A stretch of DNA of 64,000 bases from Entoloma clypeatum (GCA_963565915.1 OY751491.1:1116001-1180000); one strand, 5' to 3'; positions 12,401-23,379 are shown, counted from the stretch's first letter. Numbers and translations are program-made. The notes: a model not told the origin generated them from the letters alone.

Positions 12401-12890
12401 GGGGAATGTCCTAGCTGTATGCGTAGGCCGAGATACTTCAAGGAAACCCGTATGAAATGATGATTCTGCCAATGCTAAGCCGAAACATGAGCTCAATCAT
12501 TTTGAGTTGGTATTGCTACTCACCTCTATTCTATGGAGTGGATTCCGAGAATGCAATCGAACAATGTAGTCTTTACACGAGAGCTTGTCAAAGTCGCAAT
12601 CCTGACAGCGATACAACGGAGGGCCGAGTCCCATGCATTGTCCACAGGTATCCTGATTCACGAAGTCTCCATGTCCATCCAGCCGAAGCAGTTCGTCGAG
12701 AAATGATTGGGTATGATGTTTCCATTCATGCATCGGATTCAACTTTTGTCGAGATTTGTTAGTGAAGTCCTAGGGTATAGATACTAACTAGACCTTACAC
12801 GGGGGCGCTTTGTAGGAACCACCACTTGCTCATCAACGACAGGATCATACTGAGTCGAGAGATCAATGTCATTCGAAGGGTTTGAATTGG
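9425..12890 (-). CDS. KDZ transposase (CxC-cluster type), multi-exon
   Basis: This is the element's own transposase, a DDE-type enzyme that should act in the nucleus on the element's ends. From the N terminus: a cysteine cluster (12540-12660) with C-G-Q-C-M, R-C-Q-D-C-D and L-H-S-R-N-P-L-H-R-I-E, the CxC zinc module; N-H-G-I-H-E-V-S-L-D-F-C-G-C and Y-P-A-T-V-H-N-P-Q-T-A-A-T-F-R (12190-12360); C-P-A-C-P-H-P-G-K-N-L-P (near 11930); F-L-A-A-D-A-N-F (11790); a core exon G-A-V-D-C-A-R-H then R-Y-L-N-M-D-Y-I; S-Y-D-I-A-C-Q-W (11310); P-K-F-H-L-P-A-H (11200); and a C-terminal helical region with L-E-L-E-E-Q-Q and L-L-L-E-E-M-R-R-V-S-Q-F-L. At the last intron (donor GAG|GTAAGT near 9851, acceptor ACAG near 9803) the phases disagree by one base, hinting at a frameshift. 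The start codon was not fixed. Confidence 0.88.
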
Positions 12891-13279
12891 TTGTACATCA
12901 ATACGACAGGCTGTTGAAAGAGCGAAGAGTACCAATTACATCCAAGACCGACACTTGCAATTTGGAAGGCTGATGGAGGTGGGACAACCGAAGCGGAGCG
13001 AGTACAAGTGACTATGTCATTTGGTCCTATATTCCAACGATGCACGCGTGGGGGTGTGTAGAGCCTTCGAGAATGAGGACGTGCATTATTTGTGGTCGTG
13101 GAACCTGTGATTGGAGGTGCACTGATGTCCTGCAGCCTGCGGTGAATGCATTCACGAAGACATCTGCTTTGCGCTTGTTTCGGGGAGGATTCATAGGCGT
13201 CAGGGAGGTGTCAGGTAGAATGACGGCAACTCAGCATAGTTGTAAGAGACGTGTACTAGTCAACATCGCGGTTGCCTCT
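12891..13279. other. KDZ element, upstream of transposase
   Basis: This should hold the transposase promoter (minus strand). No other gene was recognised. A plus-strand ORF at 13040-13330 has no known motif. Confidence 0.4.
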
Positions 13280-13520
13280 GACCGCAGTAAGTTACCACTT
13301 CGACAACCTGGTTGGCTGACTCGGCTCTGACTGCGGTAAGTTACCACTTTGACAACCTGGTCGGCTCTGACTTACCAGTTACCACCCAATGTAGAAAGTG
13401 GTAAGTTACGGTGACAAAAAAGGGCCACTGGAAAGCAACCGGCTGGTAAGAGGTCATCGTGGTAAGTTGCCATGGTAGAGGGTGGTAAGTGACTGGTAAG
13501 TTACCAGTAATGGCTCTTGT
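13280..13520. repeat. Cluster of GGTAAGT/TTACC motifs inside KDZ element
   Basis: About nine copies of GGTAAGTTACC or close variants occur in both orientations within 240 bases, some inside a near-duplicated phrase (TAAGTTACCACTT.GACAACCTGG twice at 13287 and 13332). The same GGTA.TTACC palindrome recurs near both ends of the element (9090, 9125, 18910, 20850-20890, 21494). These are plausible transposase binding sites. Confidence 0.65.
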
Positions 13521-14199
13521 TCTATTAGTGATTGCAGGGGTTTCGAAACCCGCTCGGGTCGCGGGTGCGGGTACAGCTGGGTATGGGCACGGGTACGGAT
13601 TTCGGGACCCCCGATAAACCCGTTGGGTGTTGGACGGGTTTCGCGACTGGGGTCACACTCTCTATTTCCGTTCTGGCAGCCTGCGGATCCTCGGAATCTG
13701 GGCCCGGGGCCTTTTGTGGTAGGCTGATATCCGAAGGAATGGTAAGGAAAAGTTAAAACTGTATCGTTGATCTCTCCAGAACCTTTCGATGGCTGAGTGG
13801 TGTGGGCTCAATAGAAGGTGCACTGCACGCGACCTCGGATGGCCGTGCAGGATTCAGTTATGCCAGTTGGACATCCCTGCATGCTCAAAATAGATTGAGT
13901 GACACAAAAATTTGGCAGGGCTCATCTGAGTTCATAATTTCAAACACGGAACTTGCAACAAATTCAATAGATTCTTGTGAACACCCCGTATGCAAGTGGT
14001 ATGGACCGGCACTGCCCACTATGGCAGGTTGGTTTGGATGTTCCACTGGTACGATACCGCTCTTTCGTGTGTGGGTCAGGGTAGTAGTTCACGCCGGCAC
14101 TTTGGACTGATTGACACCACCCCCCAATCTCTGAATAAACTCTCATCTCACCTGAAGATTGTCATGTTGTTGTTGCACCTTGCAGGTGCGGCCCGTCGC
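13521..14199. other. KDZ element interior, no recognised gene
   Basis: A GC-rich patch at 13545-13640 has repeated GGGTACGGGT-like words. ORFs at 13532-13756 and 13802-14110 (plus) show no motif I recognise. Confidence 0.4.
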
Positions 14200-14605
14200 A
14201 TGTGAGTCAGTTACTAGATGGTGGAGGAACTTTATTTTCTATCGACTCCGATATGGTGTACTATGAGTCAAAACTACTGATTGGCCTCCAGTTCACAGCC
14301 TGTGGGGAATCAGATTTGTTTACCATTGACGCAAAGTCACAAGCGCGCCGCATTTCAGCCTCATCAAGACAAGCAACGAGCGTGAGAAAGGGAATTGTCG
14401 CCTTCTTCCATGTATTACGCCAGCTCTCGGAAATGATGAATTTACGCTCTGCCTGATCCATCTGTACACTCAGTCGCCCAGCAGCCCAGAGCATAAGAAT
14501 GTTTTCAACCTAGAATAACATCAGTCATAATCTACATCGACAAGACTAAATGCACACACCGCGGCAGCAGCAAGAGCCAGAGCAGCCCTTGGTTGTGACT
14601 TCATG
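14200..14605 (-). CDS. Cargo ORF fragment of KDZ element (helical protein)
   Basis: Two exons can be read: one starting at an ATG at 14604 (M-K-S-Q-P-R-A-A-L-A-L-A-A-A-A), then an intron (GTGTGTGC...TTCTAG, about 14511-14559), then V-E-N-I-L-M-L-W-A-A-G-R-L and a helical stretch up to a TAG near 14261. The P-R-x-A-L-A-L-A...A-V-E-x-x-L-x-x-W pattern resembles, from memory, uncharacterised proteins common beside transposons in mushroom genomes. The C-terminal part seems to be missing. No enzymatic motif is visible. Confidence 0.45.
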
Positions 14606-16120
14606 ATCCACCGTCCAACCCCACAATCATATTGTGTTATTGTACTCATCTCAATAGTTTGGTGTTTCTCGGACGTCATTAATGTAATGTGGACTTCATC
14701 AATTTATTTGTGGTTCTCATTGCAATTTTTACTGTCTCCGAGTCAACGATTATATTCCATATTCTACTTTGTACATTCGCTATACTATTCCCTCCGGATC
14801 ACTTTCTAATTCCCTCAGACATCCTAGATATGTTTGCAGGCTTATCATGATATCAGGTTTTCTGGACGTCATCAACATCGGGAAAACCCTGATTTGTAAA
14901 TCTCGTGTTAATGGTCATGCAATGGACCAAATGGAATGTCAATTCGTCAGATGGACTAGTTAGTGCTCCGATGCATACACGAGGCAACACTGAGGTTCAA
15001 ATGTTGTCAAATGTGACTGCACTAGCATGGGCCCTTTCTAACCAGTGTTCAGTGATGCACTTTTGGGTGTGATGGCACCTCACTTTCATGATTTTTCTAG
15101 GAGTATTCAATTGTTAATTCATCCCAACATTATCCACAATAATTGGATGAAGTACGGCAAAATAATTGGAGAAAAAGTGGAAATAATTCATGCAAACTAG
15201 TGTACAAAAATCAGCAACACGGATGCTGGTTTGGGCCCTACAGTACCCTCTACAGAGCGATGGAATTGAGTACTTGGCTACAATGTGGAGGTTGTCCCGC
15301 TTGTTGAAGTACATAACCCAGGCTGTACTTATGGGCGAAGTTGGTGTTGCTCGATTGATTGTCGATTTGTGTCGTTGTTGGAGACCGCTGCCTAGAAATG
15401 GTGAATCCTTGTGATTATCGTTACGTTCTGATTCATGCTGAGTGTGTGTTGCGACGTATTTGTTCCCTCTTCTTCACCTTTCTCTCCCGCATCCCCCCAT
15501 GTTCACCACAGCTGTACATAATGGTATCTTGTTCTTTACGTCCCGTTTATTCCCTTGGCTGATCCGGTTGGCAAAAATCTAGCAACGTCAATGAGATCAT
15601 CAAGAAGCTCAGACACATAAGTATACCCATTCCCCGGTACGTCCTGACGAAGTCAAAGTTAACCTCTATATATCACTCATTGTCAATCATCCTATACTCT
15701 CAGGGTGGCTTTACTCCACGCACCAGACCGTTCAACCACCCGTCATCGTCTCAAGCATTCGAGATTGCTTCCTTGCAGGATCAATTGCGGAGCGCTCCGC
15801 CTTGTGTCTCACATCAAACATGGGGAAGGAGCATGCGATTCGAAGTTGGAGGTTCCCGCATCGATGCTCTGCCTCATCGTGGCCACTGTGAGTGAATCGG
15901 TGGCTCCGTTGAGCTCAGTCTAATCCTTCAACAGGTACTATGCATTGGTTGGCCGTGCCTCGATATCATCTAGAGTGTTACCTGACGTGATGATGCAGGA
16001 GTATTCGCTAATGTGGATTCATTTACCACTCGTTTACTACTCTGTCGCTCGTTTGTATCTTTGCATGAAATGAAAATCTGATTCTGTGTTCAACATCCAA
16101 TGGCGTGAAATGAAATGGCA
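14606..16120. other. KDZ element interior, AT-rich, no gene seen
   Basis: Only short ORFs without motifs. The stretch 14640-15120 is AT-rich and looks non-coding. Confidence 0.4.
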
Positions 16121-16320
16121 NNNNNNNNNNNNNNNNNNNNNNNNNNNNNNNNNNNNNNNNNNNNNNNNNNNNNNNNNNNNNNNNNNNNNNNNNNNNNNNN
16201 NNNNNNNNNNNNNNNNNNNNNNNNNNNNNNNNNNNNNNNNNNNNNNNNNNNNNNNNNNNNNNNNNNNNNNNNNNNNNNNNNNNNNNNNNNNNNNNNNNNN
16301 NNNNNNNNNNNNNNNNNNNN
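16121..16320. other. Assembly gap (200 N)
   Basis: Exactly 200 N. ATGAAATGGCA occurs immediately on both sides (16110-16120 and 16321-16331), so the missing sequence may be a tandem repeat or an overlap that the assembler did not merge. Confidence 0.99.
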
Positions 16321-17429
16321 ATGAAATGGCATTCAATTATATGCATATAATGATTCATTGGATGTCCGTAAGTTGTATGTTGATACACCATTGATGAAAA
16401 TGTGTGTAAAATGTTACTTCATTGGAACTGGATGGAACGGCCGAACTCCAATAGACTCTCATTTTGGTTCAATGGATCAATTAGTGTATATAGCGCACTT
16501 TCGTCCAGATTTACAACTATTAAGTTCCATTTCTGCATTTTTAATTCTACATTGGGTATATTAACACATATAGGGTTTTCCTGATGAATCCCATCAATTC
16601 ATTTGTCTTGGTGAGATGAATCCGAAATCTGAGGCATAATAGCATATATTCAAGACATCTTGAACCAAGATTTGGATATATAACTAGGATTTATTGGAGA
16701 GAATAGAAAGTGATCCAGAGGGAATATAGTGTACTATGTACAAAGTATTGGCATTGAGACGGTAAAAGTTGCCACTAATGCTTTTCATAACATCCTGATG
16801 TAAGTAACTGGTCACAGTGCTCCGCGATTACACCATATTCCATATGCCCTATACTGCTTTCGGATCACTATCCCTTCCATGATATGTACCACATACGTTC
16901 TCAGCCAACATGTCTGTTCAAGCTAAATTGACACAGTGTGTGACATTGAACGTGATCAACATTTCTCTCGCACATCGACAACCTCTGAATTGTCTCAAGC
17001 ATCATCTGAGTGAGCATTTATCCTGTCTCTTGGCCTTGGCGCATCTGCTCATGCATCTTTTCTACATCCATCAGACATATGCCAAGGCCTTGCCTTTCCC
17101 CTGCTGAATGTAGAGAACGGCGACGTGCGGCATGTGCAACATATAATGTGAAGTAAGTTTACTGGTTTTAGGCTCTGAACTCAAAGTACAATACTCCTAG
17201 AAATGCTGAGACTGTGCAATTGAAAGCTCGGGAACGGATGTGCAAGTATGTTCATTATTTCACCAACCCACTCGCAGTTGCATGACGACAGCCGTTAGGT
17301 TGCGCGCTACTCGGAAGGAGGCTGCTGAGGTAACGAATGGGATGGAGTCAATGGGGGTCTTCAGAGTCTTATCACTTAAGATTGAGGTAAAAAGGTTACA
17401 AGATCGTGTGCCACTTCTCTCTCATTGAT
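16321..17429. other. KDZ element interior, no gene seen
   Basis: AT-rich sequence with short ORFs only (16910-17107, 17240-17428 plus). Nothing recognised. Confidence 0.4.
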
Positions 17430-17744
17430 TTTGTCCCAAAGAATGAAACTTCCCCAGATGAGACTTTCAGTGATTTAGATGTGGCACCAGCAGAGTCTTG
17501 TCCCGATAGCGGCGATGACCAGTTTGCATACAACATCAAATCAGACATTGAATCAGAGGCAGGCGAAGGTGCGCGAGAGCCTCAACGTTCCCCCACCCAG
17601 ATTGCATTGAGTGTCGAGGGCGACGGCAATAATAACACCATGAAGCCAAATCCTGATGTCGGAAGCTGCTGTCCAAGACAGCACAGCGCCACAATCAGCA
17701 AAGCTCGGCGGTCATTCTTGTTGATGGGGTCTTGCCGTTACTGA
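17430..17744 (+). CDS. Acidic ORF fragment of unknown function
   Basis: An open frame of about 100 codons rich in Asp, Glu and Ser (D-L-D-V-A-P-A-E-S, D-S-G-D-D, S-D-I-E-S-E-A-G-E-G). It looks like a disordered tail, perhaps the last exon of a cargo protein. No start or partner exon was found. It lies opposite to, and downstream of, the viroplasmin-like ORF. Confidence 0.3.
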   Translation, partial: FVPKNETSPDETFSDLDVAPAESCPDSGDDQFAYNIKSDIESEAGEGAREPQRSPTQIALSVEGDGNNNTMKPNPDVGSCCPRQHSATISKARRSFLLMGSCRY

Positions 17745-17929
17745 CTGTGATAGTGCAGACAACACGAAAAGGTTGCGGGGGAGGTAACATGCCCAGAGTA
17801 CAGTTACTTTGTGATTACTTCGGCCATGATACTCTTACATTGCCTTAAACTCATTAGTTAGTGTGTTTAATGCAATAACCATAGCATGTTGCATTCAGGA
17901 AATTACGAGGCATGACAGACAAAAGTATT

Positions 17930-18850
17930 AGATATGAAGAATGACTCTGCCCTCATTCCAGGCAAGACAGTAGGCATTAAGAGCTTCGTCTCAGTCATTT
18001 ATGCGTTTGTGTATCGCATTGGGACATCCAGTCACAAAAGGTCCCGCTTCCAATCTAACAGAAAAAGGTCGGCATCATAGGACTCTGAGATGTGCAGCTT
18101 ACCAAGTGGGGAAAACACCAACACAGCGGCCAGAGATGATGAGGTACCAATGCCCATTCGGACTTGTGAGTGTTTGGACAAGTTGATCAAGTTGATCGGG
18201 ATGAATTATCACTGAAGGAGGCACAGGAGCTGGGGAAGTAATGGTCGACACCACCTGGGCATAAGGGGGAGGGGGAGCGGTGGTCGATGCCATGGATAGA
18301 GCGGAAGGGGCCATGCTGGTCGTTGACACCATGGATAGAGCAGAAGGAGCTGCAATGGTCAATGCCGCACTTGCAGATATAGTGGGAGAGGCGGGAGCAG
18401 TTGTTTCTGGAGAAGTGGGATTGGCAGGGCCAGCAGCCAGTGTTGTCGAGGCATCAGAAGGAGTGGCCGCAATAGTTGTTCCTGGTAAGAGAAGCTGTTC
18501 ATCCTGAGAACCAGCTGGAACATGACGATTACGCACCAGCTTCAACAGCGCTGGATGATGGACCAGTATTCCCATTGATTTGATCTTCACGTGCATTTAA
18601 AGGCCCATTGTTTTTTGCGAGATCTCATGATACAGATGTCAGAAGATCGAAAGTAACCAGGAGATATAACTCACCCTCGTAGGCAACGGCAAGTCTATTG
18701 AAAGCAGAGACGAGGTCATTTAGCACCATCTGAGGGATGGTGTCTGTACTGTTGATCTGCATCATGAGCGGAGGAAGGGGGAGAAACGGTGAGTTGGTCT
18801 GGGGGCTGTAAGTCGAATTTGAGCTGCCTTTTGTGAGCATGTAGATGTAT
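17930..18850 (-). pseudogene. Cargo gene with RNase H1 N-terminal (viroplasmin-like) domain
   Basis: The first exon starts near an ATG at 18841 (M-L-T-K-G-S-S-N) and includes L-N-D-L-V-S-A-F-N-R-L. After an intron, a long Ala/Ser/Thr/Pro-rich tract follows (18240-18480), with a repeated unit S-A-L-S-M-A-S-T-T. Next comes G-H-W-Y-L-I-I-S-G-R-C-V-G-V-F-P-T-W and, past an intron, G-P-F-V-T-G-C-P-N-A-I-H-K-R, then D-E-A-L-N-A-Y. This W-Y-x-x-x-x-G-R-x-x-G-V-F-x-x-W ... V-x-G-x-P-x-A-x-x-K-x pattern is that of the small nucleic-acid-binding domain found at the N terminus of RNase H1 and in caulimovirus viroplasmins. An in-frame TGA after R-I-N-D suggests decay, or an intron I have misplaced. Similar proline/alanine-tract plus viroplasmin proteins are common near transposons in mushrooms (from memory). 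Confidence 0.55.
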
Positions 18851-19502
18851 ATTTGTCCTTGTACCCTAGGTGGTGCCGTAAATGTGCATGTGCAGAAACT
18901 GTGGTAATTACCAGAAGTTGAATGTGCAAAAACTGCGGTAGTTACTGCATGACATGGAGGACCATGGAGGAACTGTGGCCATTCACACCAGGGCCGTTGT
19001 GAGAAATTGCAAACATGTCGCAAACATGAATTGAGGGTTGCAAACAATGGGCTAGTCAGAAAAAGGAAACAAGGGACAATCAAGTACACCACAATGATTT
19101 TCCAGGGTCTGGTGAGGAGGTCGCAGGTCGATTCACAAAATTTTGGACTTTCTCGATGAGGAGCCTGATTCGACAGTTGAGATAAAATTTGGGGTACAGG
19201 CCACGTCATTTAGGGTGTGGCTCCAATCTGATCAAACAGGTCCAACCATCCTGATAAGCCGTTTAGGAAGAATGCCGACTCTCAGAAAAATGACCTCCCA
19301 CCTATTCAATTCCGAGCTTTTAGTTCCTGCAAAAAAAAGGCATGAATGGAGAGTATGAAACAATACATCCACGGGCCTGAAAAAATAAAATAAGAGTTAT
19401 GTATATGGTTTGTCGTTGCGGAGGGAATCCGAGGGATACACCTTCAATTCTCTCTTCAAGTTGAATTTGCCTCACCGCGTCGAAGCTCCTTGAGAAAAAA
19501 TG
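18851..19502. other. KDZ element spacer with TTACC motifs
   Basis: It separates two divergently transcribed cargo genes. It contains GGTAATTACC near 18904 and GCGGTAGTTACTGC near 18937, matching motifs in the terminal repeats. No gene was recognised. Confidence 0.4.
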
Positions 19503-20790
19503 GGTGGTGGAGCTTGGGACAGAACACCCGATCAACAAGCATTCTTAGACCTGAAGACTCCTCTATACCTCGAAGCTAACTCAGAGAGCTTGGCGAATGG
19601 AAAGGCCTTCTCGGTGCATGTTGTCGAAGAGTGGCTCAAGTGTTGGCCTGAGAGTGAAATTCTGTTTGGCAAACACTCTCCAGATGATCCTCCCCTCACC
19701 GATGAACAAAAAATGCACCGAAGCAAGGTGCTTGGGGCTGCCACGGAGAAACGACAAAATGTATGTCTTTTAACGCCTGTATCCAAGGTTATGATATTGA
19801 CACAATTTCATAGCAAATCATCACTTTCCTTTCCTGGCATTCGGACCTTCTCCGCACATCTGGGGGGCGTCAATCGAGAGGCAAGACTGAGAAGGATGTT
19901 ATCGACAAGTTCCTCCAGGGCGAGAAGAAAAGACGAAAGAAGCAACCTGCCCTCGTCTACTCATCGAGACCAGACTTCAGCTGATGCTCGCAGATCTGCC
20001 GCAGCCTGGAAAAGGTGCAGCGAAGGCGGAGAAGACCGCCTACTGGAAAAAGAGGCTGGTGATGCAAAATAAGTTGATTTATTGAATGGGGGATGAGGAA
20101 GGAAGTCGAGACCCTGAAACTAGGGCCATAGTTCTTGCTGCAAAGGACAGGTTGGACCGCGAGCTACCAGGAATGCACTGTGATAACATGGATGACAATG
20201 CGGAGTCTCCCCTAGATGATAATCGCGCAATCAGCAGTGGGTGTAGCAAGGGAACCGTGAGGAGCAACAACGACTTGACTCCAACTGACATGCAAAGATA
20301 GACAATATTAGTTGTGACATGAACAACCTAACAAAACTGACTCTTGACTTCGCAGAACTATCAACATCATTGGCCCATTGGTTGTTAGTATTCTGAAGGA
20401 GTTGTCGAGGAAGACTGGCTGGGTGTTCACGATGCTCATGGGGGGCCTGAATGAACAAGGGCTACATGAAAGTTTCAAGTAGGTCCAGCAGAGTTTCTGT
20501 TATATGCTTCCTCCAATTGCCTTACCTCTCCTAGTCTCAACATTGGAACAACACTTTCAACCCAACTGAACTGGTCACAGTACTTCGGCGATGACCTTGA
20601 TGAGAAAATCATGGGTCCATTCAATGAGTTCCTGACCTGTGTTTATTGTGAGTGTGGTATCAAGTTCGCTTCATAACACTTATGATCTTGCCTAGCTGAA
20701 CTGCTTACCACCCACAAAGACTCCACCAAGATGGATACAATAACACAAATGTTCAGATTCGAGAGCCACAGGCCTAAGTCGAATCAAAGT
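19503..20790 (+). CDS. Cargo gene of KDZ element, uncharacterised mushroom TE-associated family
   Basis: Pieces in order: an exon 19503-19759 with Q-Q-A-F-L-D-L-K-T-P-L-Y, V-E-E-W-L-K-C-W-P-E and P-L-T-D-E-Q-K; an intron GTATGTC...TCATAG (19760-19812); then Q-I-I-T-F-L-S-W-H-S-D and a Lys/Arg-rich K-K-R-R-K-K-Q stretch. Further exons, after an acceptor CGCAG at 20356, carry I-I-G-P-L-V-V-S-I-L-K-E-L-S-R-K-T-G-W-V-F-T-M and, after GTAGGTCC...CTCCTAG, T-Q-L-N-W-S-Q-Y-F. The layout (a W-x-x-R/C-W-P-E motif, an S-W-H or W-F-x-W-H box, a basic region, then a T-G-x-x-x-T-x-L-x-G-G motif) matches, from memory, a large uncharacterised family multiplied in Agaricomycete genomes. It has no catalytic motif I know. 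A frame break near 19978 (a TGA in the main frame) suggests damage or a missed intron. Confidence 0.55.
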
Positions 20791-21493
20791 ATGAACGAAG
20801 GATAGACGGGCCTCAGGCATAATGGACAGCATGATTTTGGTATGCGGTAATTACCATGAAATGCAGTAGTTACCATGAATCATAGTTACCATGCGATGTG
20901 TGGTATGGATAGATGGGCCATCAATGCACAATCATACATTATTTACGGACTATGTGGCAAGTTACTAAGGTCAAGCCCAGACGTGTTGCGTAGCGATACA
21001 GGTGAATGGAAATTCAGACCCAATGGTACTAATAATTTGGATAGACATATAGTCAGAATGAATTTGAACATACCCAGCAACAGAAGTGCTATATGTGTGC
21101 GAGAGAATTTTGTGACAGAACACGGTAACCACTGTCAGTGGCGGGAGCATCTGGGACTATGGCATGGCAGGAAGCTGTCTCTTGTAAATCGATGGATAAG
21201 CTGAACCCCATGCGAAAGCTGGGTGAATGCTGAGCCAATGGAAAATCGGTGATTGTGAATGTGAGCTGGGCTGGGCAAACTGGATCAGAAAGAAATGGGG
21301 ATATTATATGTAAGCGAGCAGCACCCAAAGAGGACCAGAGGCGGGATAATTGCAGAGGGAGGGAAGAATGGGCAAGCATCAATGATCCCACCACTAACTC
21401 TCCCTGCCATGATTCATCAGTGATGGTGGTCGTGGGTGGGGAAGGAATGCTTACCAGTGGTGGAGGTGGTAAGCCCTGCACTACCACCCATGC
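20791..21493. other. KDZ element right subterminal region
   Basis: Non-coding. It contains GGTAATTACC, AGTAGTTACC and ATAGTTACC at 20848-20890, GGTAACC at 21124 and GGTGGTAAGC near 21470, echoing the array at 13280-13520. Confidence 0.5.
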
Positions 21494-21535
21494 GGTAGTT
21501 ACTCTGCTTTGTGCAGGGGGGATGTGCAGTAAGTA
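21494..21535. repeat. KDZ element right inverted repeat
   Basis: The inverted partner of 9088-9129 (37/42 identical). It starts GGTAGTTACTCTGC and ends GTGCAGTAAGTA. Confidence 0.85.
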
Positions 21536-21571
21536 CCATGTCCATGTGCACGTATCTAATCATATAGCCTG

Positions 21572-22075
21572 ACATCCTGATCACCGACAATGAGGATGCC
21601 GCGGTGACTGACATCGCCGTCTACACCGAGGCATGCCGCTGGGTTCTCTTCCCCCATTCGGAGAACATCCCACTCCAGCAATTGTTCATCTATTTCGCAC
21701 ACGAATTCCTCAACCCTGGGACTGACGGGTTCAACGAACTGACGAAAATGATGGACGTGTTCGCATTTGGGTCTCTGATTTTGGCCGTCTGTGCTTTTTT
21801 TTTTTTTGGTCATTCCTTTTGGAGATCTTCCGTATTTTTGATGCACACCACTCCTCCATTCGCAGGTGTTCACCGATGACGCACCGTATCGCAGCAGGAA
21901 GCTAGAAAACATGATAGGGAAAGTCATGGAGCACGGACACTTGGATGTACCCCAGCCTTCATCAGAAGTCATGAGCAGTGACTTGTGGAACCTGGTGAAT
22001 AGGTGCTGGGCTCGCAACCCCGTCCATCGTCCGACCATGGAGGAAGTCGTAGCTGCACTTGAAAGCATGAGCTAA
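21572..22075 (+). pseudogene. Kinase-like gene, 3' half, cut by the KDZ element
   Basis: It begins with the right ACATCCT copy and continues GATCACCGAC: I-L-I-T-D-N-E-D, then V-T-D-I-A-V-Y-T-E (DFG position reads DIA). Next come M-M-D-V-F-A-F-G-S-L-I-L-A-V (the D-x-x-A/S-F-G motif of helix F) and a short intron with a T-rich tract ending TTCGCAG near 21867. The last exon has V-F-T-D-D-A-P-Y, L-W-N-L-V-N-R-C-W-A-R-N-P-V-H-R-P-T (the conserved C-W-x-x-x-P-x-x-R-P motif) and V-V-A-A-L-E-S-M-S before TAA at 22073. It is the direct continuation of 8284-9051 and has no other frame-breaking change that I see, so the insertion is the main lesion. Confidence 0.85.
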
Positions 22076-23379
22076 TGTCCAGAACTATTTATAGTCTTGA
22101 TAGATATACTTTCCGGTCTCATTTGAACTCTATTTGGACATGTGCAGCATGCCCTGCATCGGGAAAAACCTGAATCCTAAATGTGAGCACATAGCTCATG
22201 ATTATACATAACGAAAGTTAATTTTTATTTATTGCCCTCATGAGCTCCATGGCATTTATCTGAATGCAATCCGAGCAGTATCAAGTTACCGCAACTCACT
22301 AAATAAATATTAGACCTCATTTGAGATCATACTGTTTATTTACTGACGATAAATGTTGGGTATTTAAAAGCATATTCAGTGATTGCATCTTCAAGTTATG
22401 GCATATCTTCATATATAAACATGTAGTTGAAAAAATGTTCACATTGCAACGCAGTACTGGAACTTTACAGGGACATCGATATCAAACAAAAACTAGTAGT
22501 ACTGCCTACTTGGGATGACTTAGGCTGTAGAGATGCTAAACTGCGGTACGTACATAAAACCAGATGACCTTGAACATCCTAAAAGTAGAATTAGGGATGG
22601 CACACAAAGTGAAAGACTTATGCTATGCCAACTCGTCACCGAGGAAGGCTGACACAGGGTTGATGAAAGAGATGTGAGACTTACAATGCAATACAATAGC
22701 TCGTGAACCCTGTGGTGGCTATCTAGATTCAGGGAACGTGGTGATAGGGTTCCGCCCGACCCTACTACTGCAACAAGAACAATGAAACACATACCCAGAG
22801 AAACCCGAAAAAGGAAAATAGTGAGAGTGCGGGAGACGCGCATAGCGAGGATAGGTTGACTGTGATGAGTGAGTTGAAGTGGGTGGAAGGCAGGCATCTA
22901 TCAAAGATTATCATGGCTCGAGGATGGCCACTCACCAGAATCAACTGCTATAGCCATTCTTAAATAACATCACAATGGACACATTGGCAGATAAACCGGA
23001 TGAGCCCCACTCGCAAACGTCGCAGAGGAAGGTAGGTGGTGGGCGAAGGGCAAGAAGTTCTTGTTTAAGGGCAGTTTGCTGCGACTATTTAAGGCTGCAC
23101 GGTGGATTTGGTGATTGCCTTTTTGAAGTGCTTATTCTACCTCCATATCCCCACTTCTGCGGACCTGTGCCCAAAACTTTCCCTTAGACGCGAAATCGCC
23201 CCTCGCTGAAATCTGCCTGAAACGACTATCACAGGGCAAAGGGTTCACCATCGCGCTTGACTTCCTCGGCTCTGAACAAAATTCTCCTCAGTGGATGCTG
23301 GCTCAATATCCTCGCCATTGGGCTCCCTGTTTCGGCGCATTTTCCCATCCATCAGCAAACCCTGGGTGGGCTATGCAGC
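22076..23379. other. Intergenic, no recognised gene
   Basis: AT-rich sequence downstream of the kinase-like gene. A minus-strand ORF at 22520-22897 includes a hydrophobic helix (R-T-L-T-I-F-L-F-R-V-S-L-G-M-C-F-I-V-L), but nothing else supports a gene. A plus ORF at 22975-23187 is short and unrecognised. Confidence 0.4.

Larger units (their letters stand above)
9052..21571 (-). mobile_element. 12.5-kb KDZ-type DNA transposon with TIRs and cargo
   Basis: The element is bounded by a 7-bp direct repeat ACATCCT (9045-9051 and 21572-21578), which extends to 8 bp with one mismatch. The ends read CA...TG. At 36 bases from each end lies a 42-bp inverted repeat (9088-9129 and 21494-21535) matching at 37 of 42 positions. 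The equal 36-base spacing at both ends supports the boundaries. It carries a KDZ transposase on the minus strand, an array of GGTAAGT/TTACC motifs, and at least three further ORFs that are not transposase: 14200-14605 minus, 17930-18850 minus and 19503-20790 plus. It also holds a 200-base assembly gap. KDZ transposases (Kyakuja-Dileera-Zisupton) are abundant in Agaricomycetes. The transposase may carry a one-base phase defect, so whether the copy is still active is unclear. Confidence 0.85.

Noticed and set aside
16023..16394. ORFs running through the first N gap
   Set aside because: They consist mostly of undetermined residues and carry no information.
22520..22897. Small membrane protein gene on the minus strand
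   Set aside because: There is one hydrophobic stretch only, no splice or promoter support and no recognised family.
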